The notes under the pieces were generated by a model. The model had not been told where the DNA came from. It did not search any database and was given only the letters and a program-made list of their open reading frames with translations. Of a stretch of DNA of 64,000 bases, positions 30,833 to 39,339 are shown in pieces (the stretch's first letter is position 1; each line of letters opens with the position of its first letter). The DNA is taken from contig NZ_JAKVTW010000001.1 of assembly GCF_022489065.1 (NCBI RefSeq), forward strand, positions 806,001 through 870,000, written 5' to 3'. Source of the stretch: Vreelandella neptunia. Lineage in GTDB: Bacteria > Pseudomonadota > Gammaproteobacteria > Pseudomonadales > Halomonadaceae. The translations under genes were made by a program, and so were the position numbers.

Positions 30833-31533
30833 TGTTTATTAACCTGGGTCTGATTAATAACCTGTGTCGGTTTAAGAACATAGCTCAGCGCTTCCTCGAA
30901 ACCGTCTATTACATTGATACGGTAACGTGCCTGAAGTGCTTTAGCGCGCCCTGCAAATGCACCTGAGCCCAACACAATGGCTTGGGCGTCTAACTTGATA
31001 GCCGTTTGAATAGCGTCGTGAAGCCGGGCTTCAGCATGTTCGGTTTGTGCAGCGGTATCGGCTACCCCAAGGCCGGTCGCAACGACACGGCAGCGTTCGC
31101 TCAGCCCGTAAGTGGCGCTAAGCGCTTCAATAGTGGGCACCGCTTTAACAAAGGTAGTGATCACTGTAAACAGGCCGCCACTTGCTGCTGCGTATCGAAT
31201 GCCTGCCTCCGCTAAGCTGATCACCGGTGCCTGGGTAAGCTGGCGGATGTTGGCAATGGCAATGTCGTCAAAACACGCCATGATATAGCCCGAAAACCCA
31301 TCCGCATTGCGTTTTTCAATCAGGGTTAGCACGTGCTGAATTGCGGTGGCTTTGTCCTGTTCGGTTTCGATCGCGTAGGGCCCGTGAGCAGGGCTGGTGA
31401 CCTCTGTTATTACGCCTGGTGGGGTGATACGAAGCACAAGTTCGCGAATGCTCTGGGTGACAGTGCTATTAGTATTGGGATTGATAATTAAAATCCGCGG
31501 TGGCTCTGTCACTTGAATTTGGTGATGGCTCAT
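30829..31533 (-). CDS. Asp/Glu/hydantoin racemase family protein
   Basis: 234 residues from the ATG at 31533, which overlaps the last base of the TRAP permease stop (TAATG), so the start is coupled. Features of the family: INPNTN near the N-terminus, the first catalytic cysteine in YIMACFDD, and VLGSGAFAG where the second catalytic position usually reads GCAG or GCTG; here the cysteine is replaced by S/A, so racemase activity may be lost or altered. It is the last gene of the RpiR-TRAP operon and should act on the imported compound. Confidence 0.85.
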   Translation of the reverse strand: MSHHQIQVTEPPRILIINPNTNSTVTQSIRELVLRITPPGVITEVTSPAHGPYAIETEQDKATAIQHVLTLIEKRNADGFSGYIMACFDDIAIANIRQLTQAPVISLAEAGIRYAAASGGLFTVITTFVKAVPTIEALSATYGLSERCRVVATGLGVADTAAQTEHAEARLHDAIQTAIKLDAQAIVLGSGAFAGRAKALQARYRINVIDGFEEALSYVLKPTQVINQTQVNKH

Positions 31534-32837
31534 TAGCGCCCCGCCAGTAAGTCGGGTAGCCACATAACGATGCCGGGCCAAACCATAATCGCCAGGGTAA
31601 ACAGCGCCATAATGCCAACGAAGGGCATTGAACCCCAAATCACGTCATTAAAGCTGCCGCCATCTTTCCGCACACCCTGAACCACAAACAGGTTCATGCC
31701 TACCGGTGGGGTAATCAGTGCTATTTCACACATCAAGACGATGAAAATACCAAACCAGATAGGGTCAATGCCCACCGCCATTACCATGGGCACGGTAATA
31801 GGTACGGTGAGTACCAGCATCGACATCGCATCCATAAAGGTGCCGAGTATCACGTAGAACACCAGCAGTACCAGCAGCAGGCCGACAGCGGTAAGACCAA
31901 ACGAGGCAACCCACTGCGTAAGCGCCTGGGTTACCCCCAGCATTGAAATGGTCACATTAAGCAGCAAGGCGCACATCAATACGATAATCACCATGCCCGA
32001 GGTTTTGGCTGCCTGAAGCGAGCAGTGAATGAGTAGATCTAGGCTCATCTTTCCACCACCGACAATAAATGCTAAGGCAATCACCACGCCAATGGCGGCT
32101 GATTCAGTCGGGGTTGCCAAACCGCCGTAAATACTCCCCATCACTACGCCAAAAATCACCACGGGAGGAATCAGGTGCTTGGAGAGTGAGAGTTTCTCTT
32201 TTAAAGAAACATCCACCTCTACCAGCGACGCATTGCCTGCCTTGCCGTGAGCAATAAACAGGTACGCAGAGAACAGCAGCGCAAGGGTAATCCCAGGTAT
32301 TAACCCCGCTGCAAACAGCTGGCTAACCGAGGTGTTGGCTAACTGGCCATACACCAGCAGGTTGATGCTAGGTGGAATTAATATGCCTAGTGTGCCGCCC
32401 GCTGCTAAAGAACCAAGCGAAGGGCGAATCGGGTAGCGGTACTGATGAAGCGCCGGGAGTGCAATGGTGCCCACCGTGGCAGCCGTAGCGACTGACGAGC
32501 CAGAGGTCGCGGAGAACAGCGTGCAAGTAGCGATATTGGTATGTAGCAAGCCGCCGGGGAGCTTGTTAAACCAAACCGCTAAGGCGGCATACATACGGTC
32601 AGCAATGCCTCCCCGCAGTAGCAACTCTCCCAGCAGCATAAATAGCGGTATCGCAAGCATGGAGGGGCTATTTAAACTGCTCCAAACCACGCCACCCATC
32701 ATGTCTACCAGGGGGGCGCCATACATCAAATAGCCGCCTAACACGCCTACAAACAGAATGGCCACTGCGACTGGCAAGCTCAGAAGCATCAGCGCGAGCA
32801 TGACTAAAAACGCGCCAATAATCAGCGGAATGCTCAT
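31533..32837 (-). CDS. TRAP transporter large permease (DctM type)
   Basis: 434 residues, about 12 membrane segments. Recognisable blocks are SPSMLAIPLFMLLGELLLRG near 55, ATSGSSVATAATVGT near 110 and ALITPPVGMNLFVVQGV near 370. It forms the Na+-coupled transport subunit with the small permease at 32834 and the binding protein at 33421. Start and stop overlap its neighbours (4 bp with DctQ, 1 bp with the racemase). Confidence 0.95.
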   Translation of the reverse strand: MSIPLIIGAFLVMLALMLLSLPVAVAILFVGVLGGYLMYGAPLVDMMGGVVWSSLNSPSMLAIPLFMLLGELLLRGGIADRMYAALAVWFNKLPGGLLHTNIATCTLFSATSGSSVATAATVGTIALPALHQYRYPIRPSLGSLAAGGTLGILIPPSINLLVYGQLANTSVSQLFAAGLIPGITLALLFSAYLFIAHGKAGNASLVEVDVSLKEKLSLSKHLIPPVVIFGVVMGSIYGGLATPTESAAIGVVIALAFIVGGGKMSLDLLIHCSLQAAKTSGMVIIVLMCALLLNVTISMLGVTQALTQWVASFGLTAVGLLLVLLVFYVILGTFMDAMSMLVLTVPITVPMVMAVGIDPIWFGIFIVLMCEIALITPPVGMNLFVVQGVRKDGGSFNDVIWGSMPFVGIMALFTLAIMVWPGIVMWLPDLLAGR

Positions 32838-33403
32838 AACTTGCCCCCTTCGCGCTGCTCAAGGTCTGCCAGCTCTGCCGCTAGTTCATCGGTTGCCGAG
32901 CTTGGCCCGAATTGACGATTAAGGGTTTTCCAATCGCGTTTAACCAGCAGCAGTAATGCTTTGACTGACAGCAGCGCAGCAGCCACGCTAAATGCCGACA
33001 TGGCGATTAACCAGATGGCCTGCGGGTAGATCAGCGGCGTCGCCCAGGGAGTTTGAGCTATAGAGCGATACATTTGTGTATCCAGTACGGTCTGCACCGT
33101 GAAGTAGAGCAAGAATGCTGCTAACAGCCCCATGGAAAGGGCTGCCAGTGCATTGAATACCGCCTGAGTGGCGGTGGGAAGGTGCATATGCAGCAAGTTG
33201 ATGCGAATATGCGACTGCTCCACCATGGCGACACAGAAGGCCAGCGGCGCGGCGATGGCAATGGCGTAGCCACCCAGTTCATCCACCCCGCCCAGTGACA
33301 GCGAGAAGAACTTGCGGATCAGCGTTTCGAGGGTGATCAATATCGCCAGCAGTAACATTACGCTGCCGAAAATGATCCCAAGAATGCGGGAGTAGGTCGT
33401 CAT
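32834..33403 (-). CDS. TRAP transporter small permease (DctQ type)
   Basis: 189 residues with four membrane helices; the DctQ signature ITLETLIRKFFSLSLGGVDE then LGGYAIAIAAPLAF is near residues 20-60. A C-terminal charged tail is normal. It lies 17 bp after the binding-protein gene, and its stop overlaps the start of the large permease by 4 bp. Confidence 0.92.
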   Translation of the reverse strand: MTTYSRILGIIFGSVMLLLAILITLETLIRKFFSLSLGGVDELGGYAIAIAAPLAFCVAMVEQSHIRINLLHMHLPTATQAVFNALAALSMGLLAAFLLYFTVQTVLDTQMYRSIAQTPWATPLIYPQAIWLIAMSAFSVAAALLSVKALLLLVKRDWKTLNRQFGPSSATDELAAELADLEQREGGKL

Positions 33404-33420
33404 CTTCCTCTCCTCGAGTC

Positions 33421-34458
33421 TTATAGGCCTAACTGAGCGCCGACGGTGTCACGCCAGGCGGCTTCGCAATCAGCAGCAACGGCGTTGCACTGGCTGGCCC
33501 AAATCGGCAGCGAAACTTCCTCAACAGCAGCGGTTACGGTGGCTAGGTCTGCCTCTGAAACAGGCACTTCGGTAAGAGAGTAAGAGGTGCCAAACTCGCA
33601 GGGTGATTCGCCAGCATTACAGCGCATGGCGTCTTCATATAGCTCTTCGGAGTATTGCCAAATATCGTCGCTAAGGGTGGCGATCGCCTCTTCCAATTGG
33701 GTTTGCTGCTCCTCCGTTAAGCGGTTCCATGTGTTCATATTGATGGCATAGCCATTGATCGCTAACTGCAGCGCAATGGGCAGCACGGTGCTAGTTGCTT
33801 CGGGCCAGCCGCCAGAGTTAGCGGAAGCCGGGCCGGTAATGGCGCAGTCGACTACTCCGCGTGAAAGCGCTTGCTGTACATCGCCAAAGGGCATGGAAAT
33901 GCCGGTAGCGCCCAGCTCGCCAACGAAGTTAGCCGCACTCTGGTCGCCCACACGAACCCGTAGGCCGCGCAGATCGTTTAAGCCGGATATCTCTTCGCTG
34001 CAGAAAATCACCTGGGGGCCTGCTGGCCATACGCCGAGCAGTTTGGCGTTAAAGCGCTCTTGTAGGCGGGAATCCACATAGTCATAAAACGCATTGACGT
34101 TATTACGCCCGGCTTCAAAACTGGTATTCAGGCCAATCAAATCCAGACCCAGGATGGAGGGTTCATCGCGACTTACTTGGGGGCCGCGTAGCGAAACAAT
34201 GTCGAACAGCCCGGAGTTCAGTACGCGAAGCCCATCGGTGTCAGGAATGCCAGCCACATCCACCGGAATGTACTGAACCGACACATCAAGGCCGCTATGT
34301 TCGGCAAGTGCTTCAAAGAAGGGTTGCTCTTTGTTTTGCGCGATAAGCCCAGATCCTGCGGGTTGGCCAAGCACTTTCAGCGAAATGGTTTCCGCCTGGG
34401 CGGTGGATACCATTAGCGCGGTGGAGATGGCGGTGAGTAGAGCGGTACGCTTTAACAT
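33421..34458 (-). CDS. TRAP substrate-binding protein
   Basis: 345 residues from the ATG at 34458 (MLKRTALLTAIS), chosen because it gives a proper signal peptide ending AQA-ET; nine extra upstream codons have no support. The DctP fold is recognisable, with DLRGLRVRVGDQSAANF around the family's substrate-carboxylate arginine. Four cysteines in the C-terminal half could form disulfides, unusual for the family. It is the first gene of the P-Q-M-racemase operon, behind the promoter with the GAAA...TTTC palindrome at 34616. Confidence 0.93.
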   Translation of the reverse strand: MLKRTALLTAISTALMVSTAQAETISLKVLGQPAGSGLIAQNKEQPFFEALAEHSGLDVSVQYIPVDVAGIPDTDGLRVLNSGLFDIVSLRGPQVSRDEPSILGLDLIGLNTSFEAGRNNVNAFYDYVDSRLQERFNAKLLGVWPAGPQVIFCSEEISGLNDLRGLRVRVGDQSAANFVGELGATGISMPFGDVQQALSRGVVDCAITGPASANSGGWPEATSTVLPIALQLAINGYAINMNTWNRLTEEQQTQLEEAIATLSDDIWQYSEELYEDAMRCNAGESPCEFGTSYSLTEVPVSEADLATVTAAVEEVSLPIWASQCNAVAADCEAAWRDTVGAQLGL

Positions 34459-34615
34459 GTCGGTTTCCCTTTGAAGTTTTACCACGCTCAGATTTTTACT
34501 TGGTGGTGTGGCATAGATGGATTCGCATGCAGTTATTTAGACGCAGTAATCTAGATAGCTGAATGACAGTGCAATGTTTGTTATGTAGATCCATATTTCA
34601 TGCCATAATCAATAA

Positions 34616-34632
34616 GAAACTGTAGTTTCATA
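34616..34632 (-). promoter_or_regulatory. Candidate RpiR operator upstream of TRAP operon
   Basis: GAAACTGTAGTTTCAT contains the perfect palindrome GAAACT-GT-AGTTTC. Almost the same element, GAAATCTCAGTTTCAT, stands before the rpiR-like gene at 35649. The rest of the 330-bp gap between the TRAP operon and the regulator shows no gene. Confidence 0.55.
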
Positions 34633-34789
34633 TTGAAATCAATTGATTGTGATGATTAGTGGCGCTGCACGGGCTTATGGGGGTGTAACCAAAGCGCACA
34701 TTAAGAGTGCAAAAGGGGAATCTTGTGCGCTATCTAGGTGCTTGTGATCGCCTGTAACGATTGTCAAAGCTCTTCGTCAAAGCCCATCA

Positions 34790-35638
34790 TCAAAGCTCTT
34801 CAAAGCGATCATTCAGCGTTTCGATACGGCGTAAACGCGAGCGGGAGGCATCGCCTGCTAATTCAATGGTGCGCATTGCAAGCAAGTGGCAGAGCGCCAT
34901 CACAGCGGTATGGTTGAATAGTGGCCCGGTAGCTAGCGTGTGGCAGCGAAAGTGCCAAGTGGCGCTCGGTTCTACGTTTAACCCTTCATCGGTAATATAA
35001 AGTAGCTTGGTGCCGCACTCTTTGGCGTGGGCAAGCAGCTGTTCGGTCAGCGCCATGCGGCGGCGCAGGCCAAAGATAATGACACAATCATCCGGCATGA
35101 AATTAACCAACTGCTCCCCTAGGGTTTCGCCGCCACCGGGCAGGCTGGTTACCTGCTCAACTACCTGGGTTAACTGCCAGCGCAAGTAATCAGCGAACGA
35201 GTGGCTGGCGCGAAAGCCAATCACCCATGTTTTACGGGCGCTTAAAATAGTGCGGGCAACATCGTCGACTTCCGCCTGGGTAATGGTGGCAAAGGTTCGG
35301 TCTAGATTGGCTTTGCCCTGCTCAAGATTGCTGGCAAGGGAGTGCTCTTCATTGCGCGCGTCAGATGAAGGAAGAAAAAGCCTGGACCCGGTGGTTTGCT
35401 CTTCGCGGGCATGTTTGCGGGCTGCCTCATAGCTTTCATAACCTAACCGCCGCACAAAACGCGACACGGTAGCTTTAGAAACGTTGGCAAATTTAGCGAG
35501 CTCTTGGGCATCGTAACTGGCTAATTCACCAGGAAAATCACACACGAATTCTCCCAACCGCCGTTCCGCAGGGTGAAGTGTGGGCAGGGCGCTGCGCACG
35601 CGAGTTAGAAACGAGCGTTCCTTGGCGATGGTCGACAT
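34790..35638 (-). CDS. RpiR/MurR-family transcriptional regulator
   Basis: 282 residues from the ATG at 35638 (MSTIAKER); the frame extends upstream without support. An N-terminal helix-turn-helix (AKFANVSKATVSRFVRRLGY, about residues 45-65) precedes a SIS domain (about 125-265; WVIGFRASHSFADYLRW) that would bind a phosphosugar-like or other small ligand. The TRAP/racemase operon lies directly downstream on the same strand, and both promoters share a palindrome, so it likely controls that operon and itself. Confidence 0.92.
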   Translation of the reverse strand: MSTIAKERSFLTRVRSALPTLHPAERRLGEFVCDFPGELASYDAQELAKFANVSKATVSRFVRRLGYESYEAARKHAREEQTTGSRLFLPSSDARNEEHSLASNLEQGKANLDRTFATITQAEVDDVARTILSARKTWVIGFRASHSFADYLRWQLTQVVEQVTSLPGGGETLGEQLVNFMPDDCVIIFGLRRRMALTEQLLAHAKECGTKLLYITDEGLNVEPSATWHFRCHTLATGPLFNHTAVMALCHLLAMRTIELAGDASRSRLRRIETLNDRFEEL

Positions 35639-35648
35639 TGTTCTTCCT

Positions 35649-35666
35649 GAAATCTCAGTTTCATAA
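35649..35666 (-). promoter_or_regulatory. Candidate RpiR operator in its own promoter
   Basis: GAAATCTCAGTTTCATAA, 11 bp upstream of the regulator start, near-identical in its outer parts to the element at 34616-34632. Position would allow autorepression. Confidence 0.5.
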
Positions 35667-35829
35667 ATAATGAATGCTGATGCTGCATTGAGCAACAATA
35701 AAAGATGATGCTGAAATTATTTGCAGATACTATTATGCTATTATTGTGTTTGCAGATGATTAGAATTTGAGAATTAAAAAAGTATTTGAAGGCTAAAAAG
35801 CATTTGTAGTGAGCAGGAGAGGAGTCGCA

Positions 35830-36228
35830 ATGCAAACGGCACAAAACATTGCTCAAAACCGAGCAGCGGCTGCAGCGGGTTTAAAAGCGGCGGTGCGGAT
35901 TTTGGATAAATGGCGTGCGTCTGGCGAGCAGGGCGAGGCGATCTTACGGGTTTCCCATAGCACCTACGCCCGTGCCCGGCGGGGCGATATTGACGAGATT
36001 AAACTGGATAGCGATCAGCTTACCCGGATCAGCTACTTGCTTAATATCCACGCGTCGCTACGGGTGATCTTTGATAATCCAGAGAACCTGTATGGGTTCG
36101 TTAATATGATTAACCATAACCCTTACTTTAATGGCCGCACTCCACTGGAAATTATGGGATCAGGGGATTTTGCCGCGCTCTACGAAACGTTCAAGCGCGT
36201 CGATAGCCTGCGAGGTGGTCAGTGGTAA
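35830..36228 (+). CDS. Antitoxin of Xre/MbcA/ParS type
   Basis: 132 residues from the ATG at 35830, with AGGAGAGGAG directly upstream. The N-terminal part is an Xre-like helix-turn-helix (ILRVSHSTYARARRGDIDEI); the C-terminal part (LRVIFDNPENLYGFVNMINH then PYFNGRTPLEIM) is the toxin-binding DUF2384 domain. Its stop overlaps the start of the RES toxin by 7 bp. It should bind the toxin and repress the shared promoter. Confidence 0.92.
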   Translation: MQTAQNIAQNRAAAAAGLKAAVRILDKWRASGEQGEAILRVSHSTYARARRGDIDEIKLDSDQLTRISYLLNIHASLRVIFDNPENLYGFVNMINHNPYFNGRTPLEIMGSGDFAALYETFKRVDSLRGGQW

Positions 36229-36917
36229 AGGCCGCTGATGTGAAGAAGTTGCCTGCTCGGGAAGTGACGGGCTATCGCTTGGTTAATAGCAAGTTTCCAC
36301 CGATTGATCTCTTCGATGATGTGGCAAGTGCTGAAGAGTTTGCCGCACTGCATGCTCTGCAAGCATTAACCAATCCGCGGTTACAGAATGAAGTCGGTAA
36401 TTTGGCGTTGCTCCCGCCGGAGCGCATACCGTTTGGTATTCGTGGTTGCTCCTATGTGGTTGCGCCGTTTACCCATGTCAATCCACAAGGCTCTCGATTT
36501 AGTGACGGCAGCTTCGGGGTGCTCTATTTAGCCGATACGCTTGAAACGGCCATTGCGGAGGTAAAGCATCACCAGCAAGTGTATTGGCAAAATGTTCCAG
36601 AGTTGCACTACGAGCGATTTGTCTTTCGTGGCTTAAAGGCAATATTTGATGAAGGGGGACTGGGCGACGCGCTGGCGCTACCTATCGACCATGCTATTTA
36701 TGCGCCGGATGATTACTCAGTCTCGCGGCCATTCGGTGATGACGTTCGGCGATCTATGGACGGGCTTCGCTACCACTCTGTTCGCAAGCTCAATGCAAAC
36801 TGTTGGGCATTGATGACGCCCACCAACGTGGCCGACATTATCCAAACCACCCACTTGGAGATGATTTGGAACGGTGCTATTACCCAGGTAAACCATCTAC
36901 GTTTTTCTCGGCGATGA
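36222..36917 (+). CDS. RES-domain toxin (NAD+ phosphorylase type)
   Basis: 231 residues from a GTG overlapping the antitoxin gene by 7 bp. RES landmarks: the arginine in TGYRLVNSKF, the glutamate in LETAIAEVKHH, and a serine in the later YHSVRKLN stretch. Studied members destroy NAD+ by phosphorolysis and stop growth when freed from the antitoxin. The gene converges with mntR; only 7 bp separate them. Full length, no sign of inactivation. Confidence 0.92.
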   Translation: MVKAADVKKLPAREVTGYRLVNSKFPPIDLFDDVASAEEFAALHALQALTNPRLQNEVGNLALLPPERIPFGIRGCSYVVAPFTHVNPQGSRFSDGSFGVLYLADTLETAIAEVKHHQQVYWQNVPELHYERFVFRGLKAIFDEGGLGDALALPIDHAIYAPDDYSVSRPFGDDVRRSMDGLRYHSVRKLNANCWALMTPTNVADIIQTTHLEMIWNGAITQVNHLRFSRR

Positions 36918-36924
36918 TCAGCGT

Positions 36925-37404
36925 TTAGCTATTCTGCTGCTGTTCGGTAAAGCGCTGCATAATGGCTAGCGTTTCATCGCTCACGTGGTGCTCCATACCT
37001 TCTGCGTCAATGCGTGCCGTGGAATCCTTAACGCCAAGCGCACGCAAGAAATGCAGCACAATATCGTGGCGCGCGCGGGATGTTTCCGCCATTTTTTGGC
37101 CAGCTTCGGTTAGAAACAGTGAGCGGTAGGGCTTGCTGGTCACCAACTCCAACTCATTTAAACGGCGAATCATTTTCGACACTGTCGCTTGGCTTACCGC
37201 CATACGGTTGGCGATATCTGCCGCCCGGGCTTCACCGCGGTGCTTCAACAGGTCGCCAATCAGCTCAACGTAATCTTCAATCAACTCGGTTTCGTGGGCA
37301 TTTCGTACCGTTGCATACTGAACGGCATGCTGCTCCACGGGAGGTAGGGCATCTCCAGGGATGCTTGGGGCGGACGATGAAGCTTGCGAATTAGAATCAG
37401 TCAT
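36925..37404 (-). CDS. mntR: Manganese-responsive regulator MntR
   Basis: 159 residues from the ATG at 37404 (MTDSNSQA); upstream codons lie in the promoter. The DtxR/MntR winged helix spans about 45-105 (RAADIANRMAVSQATVSKMI), then the metal-binding/dimer part with EGMEHHVSDET, whose E and H residues match the MntR metal site. It should repress Mn uptake when Mn2+ is high. It is divergent from a Mn/Zn-type ABC importer, with a palindrome between them. Confidence 0.92.
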   Translation of the reverse strand: MTDSNSQASSSAPSIPGDALPPVEQHAVQYATVRNAHETELIEDYVELIGDLLKHRGEARAADIANRMAVSQATVSKMIRRLNELELVTSKPYRSLFLTEAGQKMAETSRARHDIVLHFLRALGVKDSTARIDAEGMEHHVSDETLAIMQRFTEQQQNS

Positions 37405-37420
37405 TGGCAAATTATATCGA

Positions 37421-37440
37421 AGGTAATGGTAATAATCATT
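37421..37440 (-). promoter_or_regulatory. Possible Fur box in the mntR promoter
   Basis: aggtaatggtaataatcatt resembles the Fur consensus GATAATGATAATCATTATC over its middle and right parts. It lies 17 bp from the mntR start. By-eye match only. Confidence 0.4.
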
Positions 37441-37481
37441 GGATCGCTGTGTGGATAGTAGCTTATTTTTGCGCATAATTG

Positions 37482-37495
37482 TTAGCCAAGGCTAA
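37482..37495 (+). promoter_or_regulatory. Candidate MntR operator (TTAGCC-AA-GGCTAA)
   Basis: A perfect inverted repeat, with GTTTAG/CTAAAC-like flanks, between mntR and the importer, 70 bp before the first importer gene. MntR boxes in enterobacteria also use a TAGC...GCTA palindrome, which supports the call. Confidence 0.6.
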
Positions 37496-37564
37496 ACTGT
37501 TTGCACAGTGCTTTCTTGTTGAGCTACAGTCTACTTATCGGGAACGTAATAAAGGAGAGTAAAA

Positions 37565-38485
37565 ATGAGCAAGCGCAATCTTTGTATGGCCTTGAGTCTA
37601 CCGCTGTGGCTAAGCGCTGCAATGGCAACTGCTCAGGCGGAGGATTCAGCGCCGTCTCCTTTAAATGTTGCCGTCACATTCTCGGTACTGGGCGATATTG
37701 TTGCCCGAGTGGCAGGCGAAGACGCCAACGTTAGCGTATTGACCCCTGTTGGTGCTGAAGTGCACGAATGGGAGTTAACGCCGGGTAATTTCGCCAGTCT
37801 GGAAAATGCTGATGTGGTGTTTTACAACGGTTATCAGTTAGAGCAGTGGATGCATCAGGTTGAATCGACGGTCGTCGATCGAACACCCGTGATTGCGGTG
37901 GCGGAAGCCTCTGACTACCCAACCCAAACGATTATCACCGGTGATATGGAAGGCGATGTGGATCCTCATTTATGGATGGATCCCCGTGCGGTTTCCGCTT
38001 ATGTGCAGGTGGTTGCTAATGAGCTTGAGCATTTACTTCCCCAACGGGCTGAAGAGTTCCAGCAGAGTGCAGAGGCGTTAAAAGAAGAGTTGCATGCGCT
38101 CCATGTTGAACTCCAAGAGCGCTTAGAAGCGATACCTGATGAGCGTCGCGTTCTGCTTAGTAGTGAAGCTGCCTTTTTGTATTTCGCTGATGCCTACCAT
38201 TTTGAACACAATGGCATCTGGGGTACCAATGCCGAAACCGAAGGTTCACCCCGCCAGCTAATGCGCGTGGTGGATATGATCAATGAGCGCCAACCCGCGG
38301 CTCTGTTTTGGGAAAGCACCATTTCTGACCGCCATGTAACGAGCTTGGCGCGAGATACCGGCGTCAAGGTGGCGGGGCCTTTATATGTTGACTCACTAAG
38401 TGAGCCAAGTGGTGAAGCGGGTGATTATTTCACCATGATGCGCCACAACGTTGAGTTATTGCGCCAAACGTTGGCAACCGAGTAA
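37565..38485 (+). CDS. Metal ABC transporter, substrate-binding protein
   Basis: 306 residues with a signal peptide (MSKRNLCMALSLPLWLSAAM, cleavage about AQA-ED). It is a cluster A-I (ZnuA/TroA/MntC-type) binding protein: metal ligands would be H68 (EVHEWELT), H137 (VDPHLWMDP), a glutamate in SSEAAFLYF and a late aspartate in AGPLYVDSL. The lack of a His-rich loop and the mntR neighbour favour Mn2+ over Zn2+. AAAGGAGAG precedes the ATG. First gene of a three-gene importer operon. Confidence 0.92.
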   Translation: MSKRNLCMALSLPLWLSAAMATAQAEDSAPSPLNVAVTFSVLGDIVARVAGEDANVSVLTPVGAEVHEWELTPGNFASLENADVVFYNGYQLEQWMHQVESTVVDRTPVIAVAEASDYPTQTIITGDMEGDVDPHLWMDPRAVSAYVQVVANELEHLLPQRAEEFQQSAEALKEELHALHVELQERLEAIPDERRVLLSSEAAFLYFADAYHFEHNGIWGTNAETEGSPRQLMRVVDMINERQPAALFWESTISDRHVTSLARDTGVKVAGPLYVDSLSEPSGEAGDYFTMMRHNVELLRQTLATE

Positions 38486-38491
38486 ACGATC

Positions 38492-39334
38492 ATGGCAACC
38501 ACGTTCATGTCAACCACGTTGGGCCAAGCGGCTGTAGCGATTGATATTAAAGGGCTCTACGCGGCTTATCAGCGCCAGCCCGTGCTGGAAAACATTAACT
38601 TGCAGTTCCCCGCAGGCAAATGGACCGCCATTGTAGGCCCGAACGGTGCGGGTAAATCGACGCTGTTTCATGTGCTGACCGGCAGCATGAAACCGCTGCG
38701 CGGCTCTGTGCAGGCTTTTGATCAGCCGATCTCTACCCATCGCAAGGCAGGGCATATTGCTTATATGGCTCAGCGAGAAGCGATTGAGTGGGACTTTCCT
38801 GTTTCGGTATGGGAAACCGTCATGGGCGGTCGCTACGGACATATGCGCAATGATCCGCTGTGGCGTCGCCTGCTGCCTTCTCGCTGGTATGACCGGCGCC
38901 ATGCCGAAGCGGTACGTGAAGCGCTACAGGCGGTAGATATGCTGGGGCTGGCTGAGCGCCCAATTGGCGCGCTTTCCGGCGGGCAGAAAAAACGCGTGCT
39001 ACTGGCCCGTGCGCTTGCCCAGCAGGCCAGCATTCTGTTGCTGGATGAGCCCCTTGCAGGCGTGGACCCGCCCAGTGAACGATTGATTTTAGACGTGCTG
39101 GCCCGCGAGCGGTTGGCGGGTCGTACGGTGATTATGGTGACCCATGATATGCCCGGTGCTCGCCGCCATGTAGATCACGTGGTGCTGATTAACCGCTTTA
39201 TTCGCGGTGTGGGTTCACCTGATGAAATGCTTAGCGATGCTAAATTAGCGGAGCTGGCGGTAAGTTCTATCGAGCAGTCGGCACACGATGCGCAGGTCGC
39301 TGAAGCATCCTCCTTTACAGCAGCGCAGGGGTAA
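38492..39334 (+). CDS. Metal ABC transporter, ATPase
   Basis: 280 residues. Walker A GPNGAGKST, Q-loop (AYMAQREAIEW), signature LSGGQKKRV, Walker B ILLLDEPLAGVD and switch histidine in MVTHDM are all intact. The Q-loop ending in REAIEWDFP is typical of Mn-type importers. It lies 6 bp after the binding protein and 5 bp before the permease. Confidence 0.95.
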   Translation: MATTFMSTTLGQAAVAIDIKGLYAAYQRQPVLENINLQFPAGKWTAIVGPNGAGKSTLFHVLTGSMKPLRGSVQAFDQPISTHRKAGHIAYMAQREAIEWDFPVSVWETVMGGRYGHMRNDPLWRRLLPSRWYDRRHAEAVREALQAVDMLGLAERPIGALSGGQKKRVLLARALAQQASILLLDEPLAGVDPPSERLILDVLARERLAGRTVIMVTHDMPGARRHVDHVVLINRFIRGVGSPDEMLSDAKLAELAVSSIEQSAHDAQVAEASSFTAAQG

Positions 39335-39339
39335 ATGAA

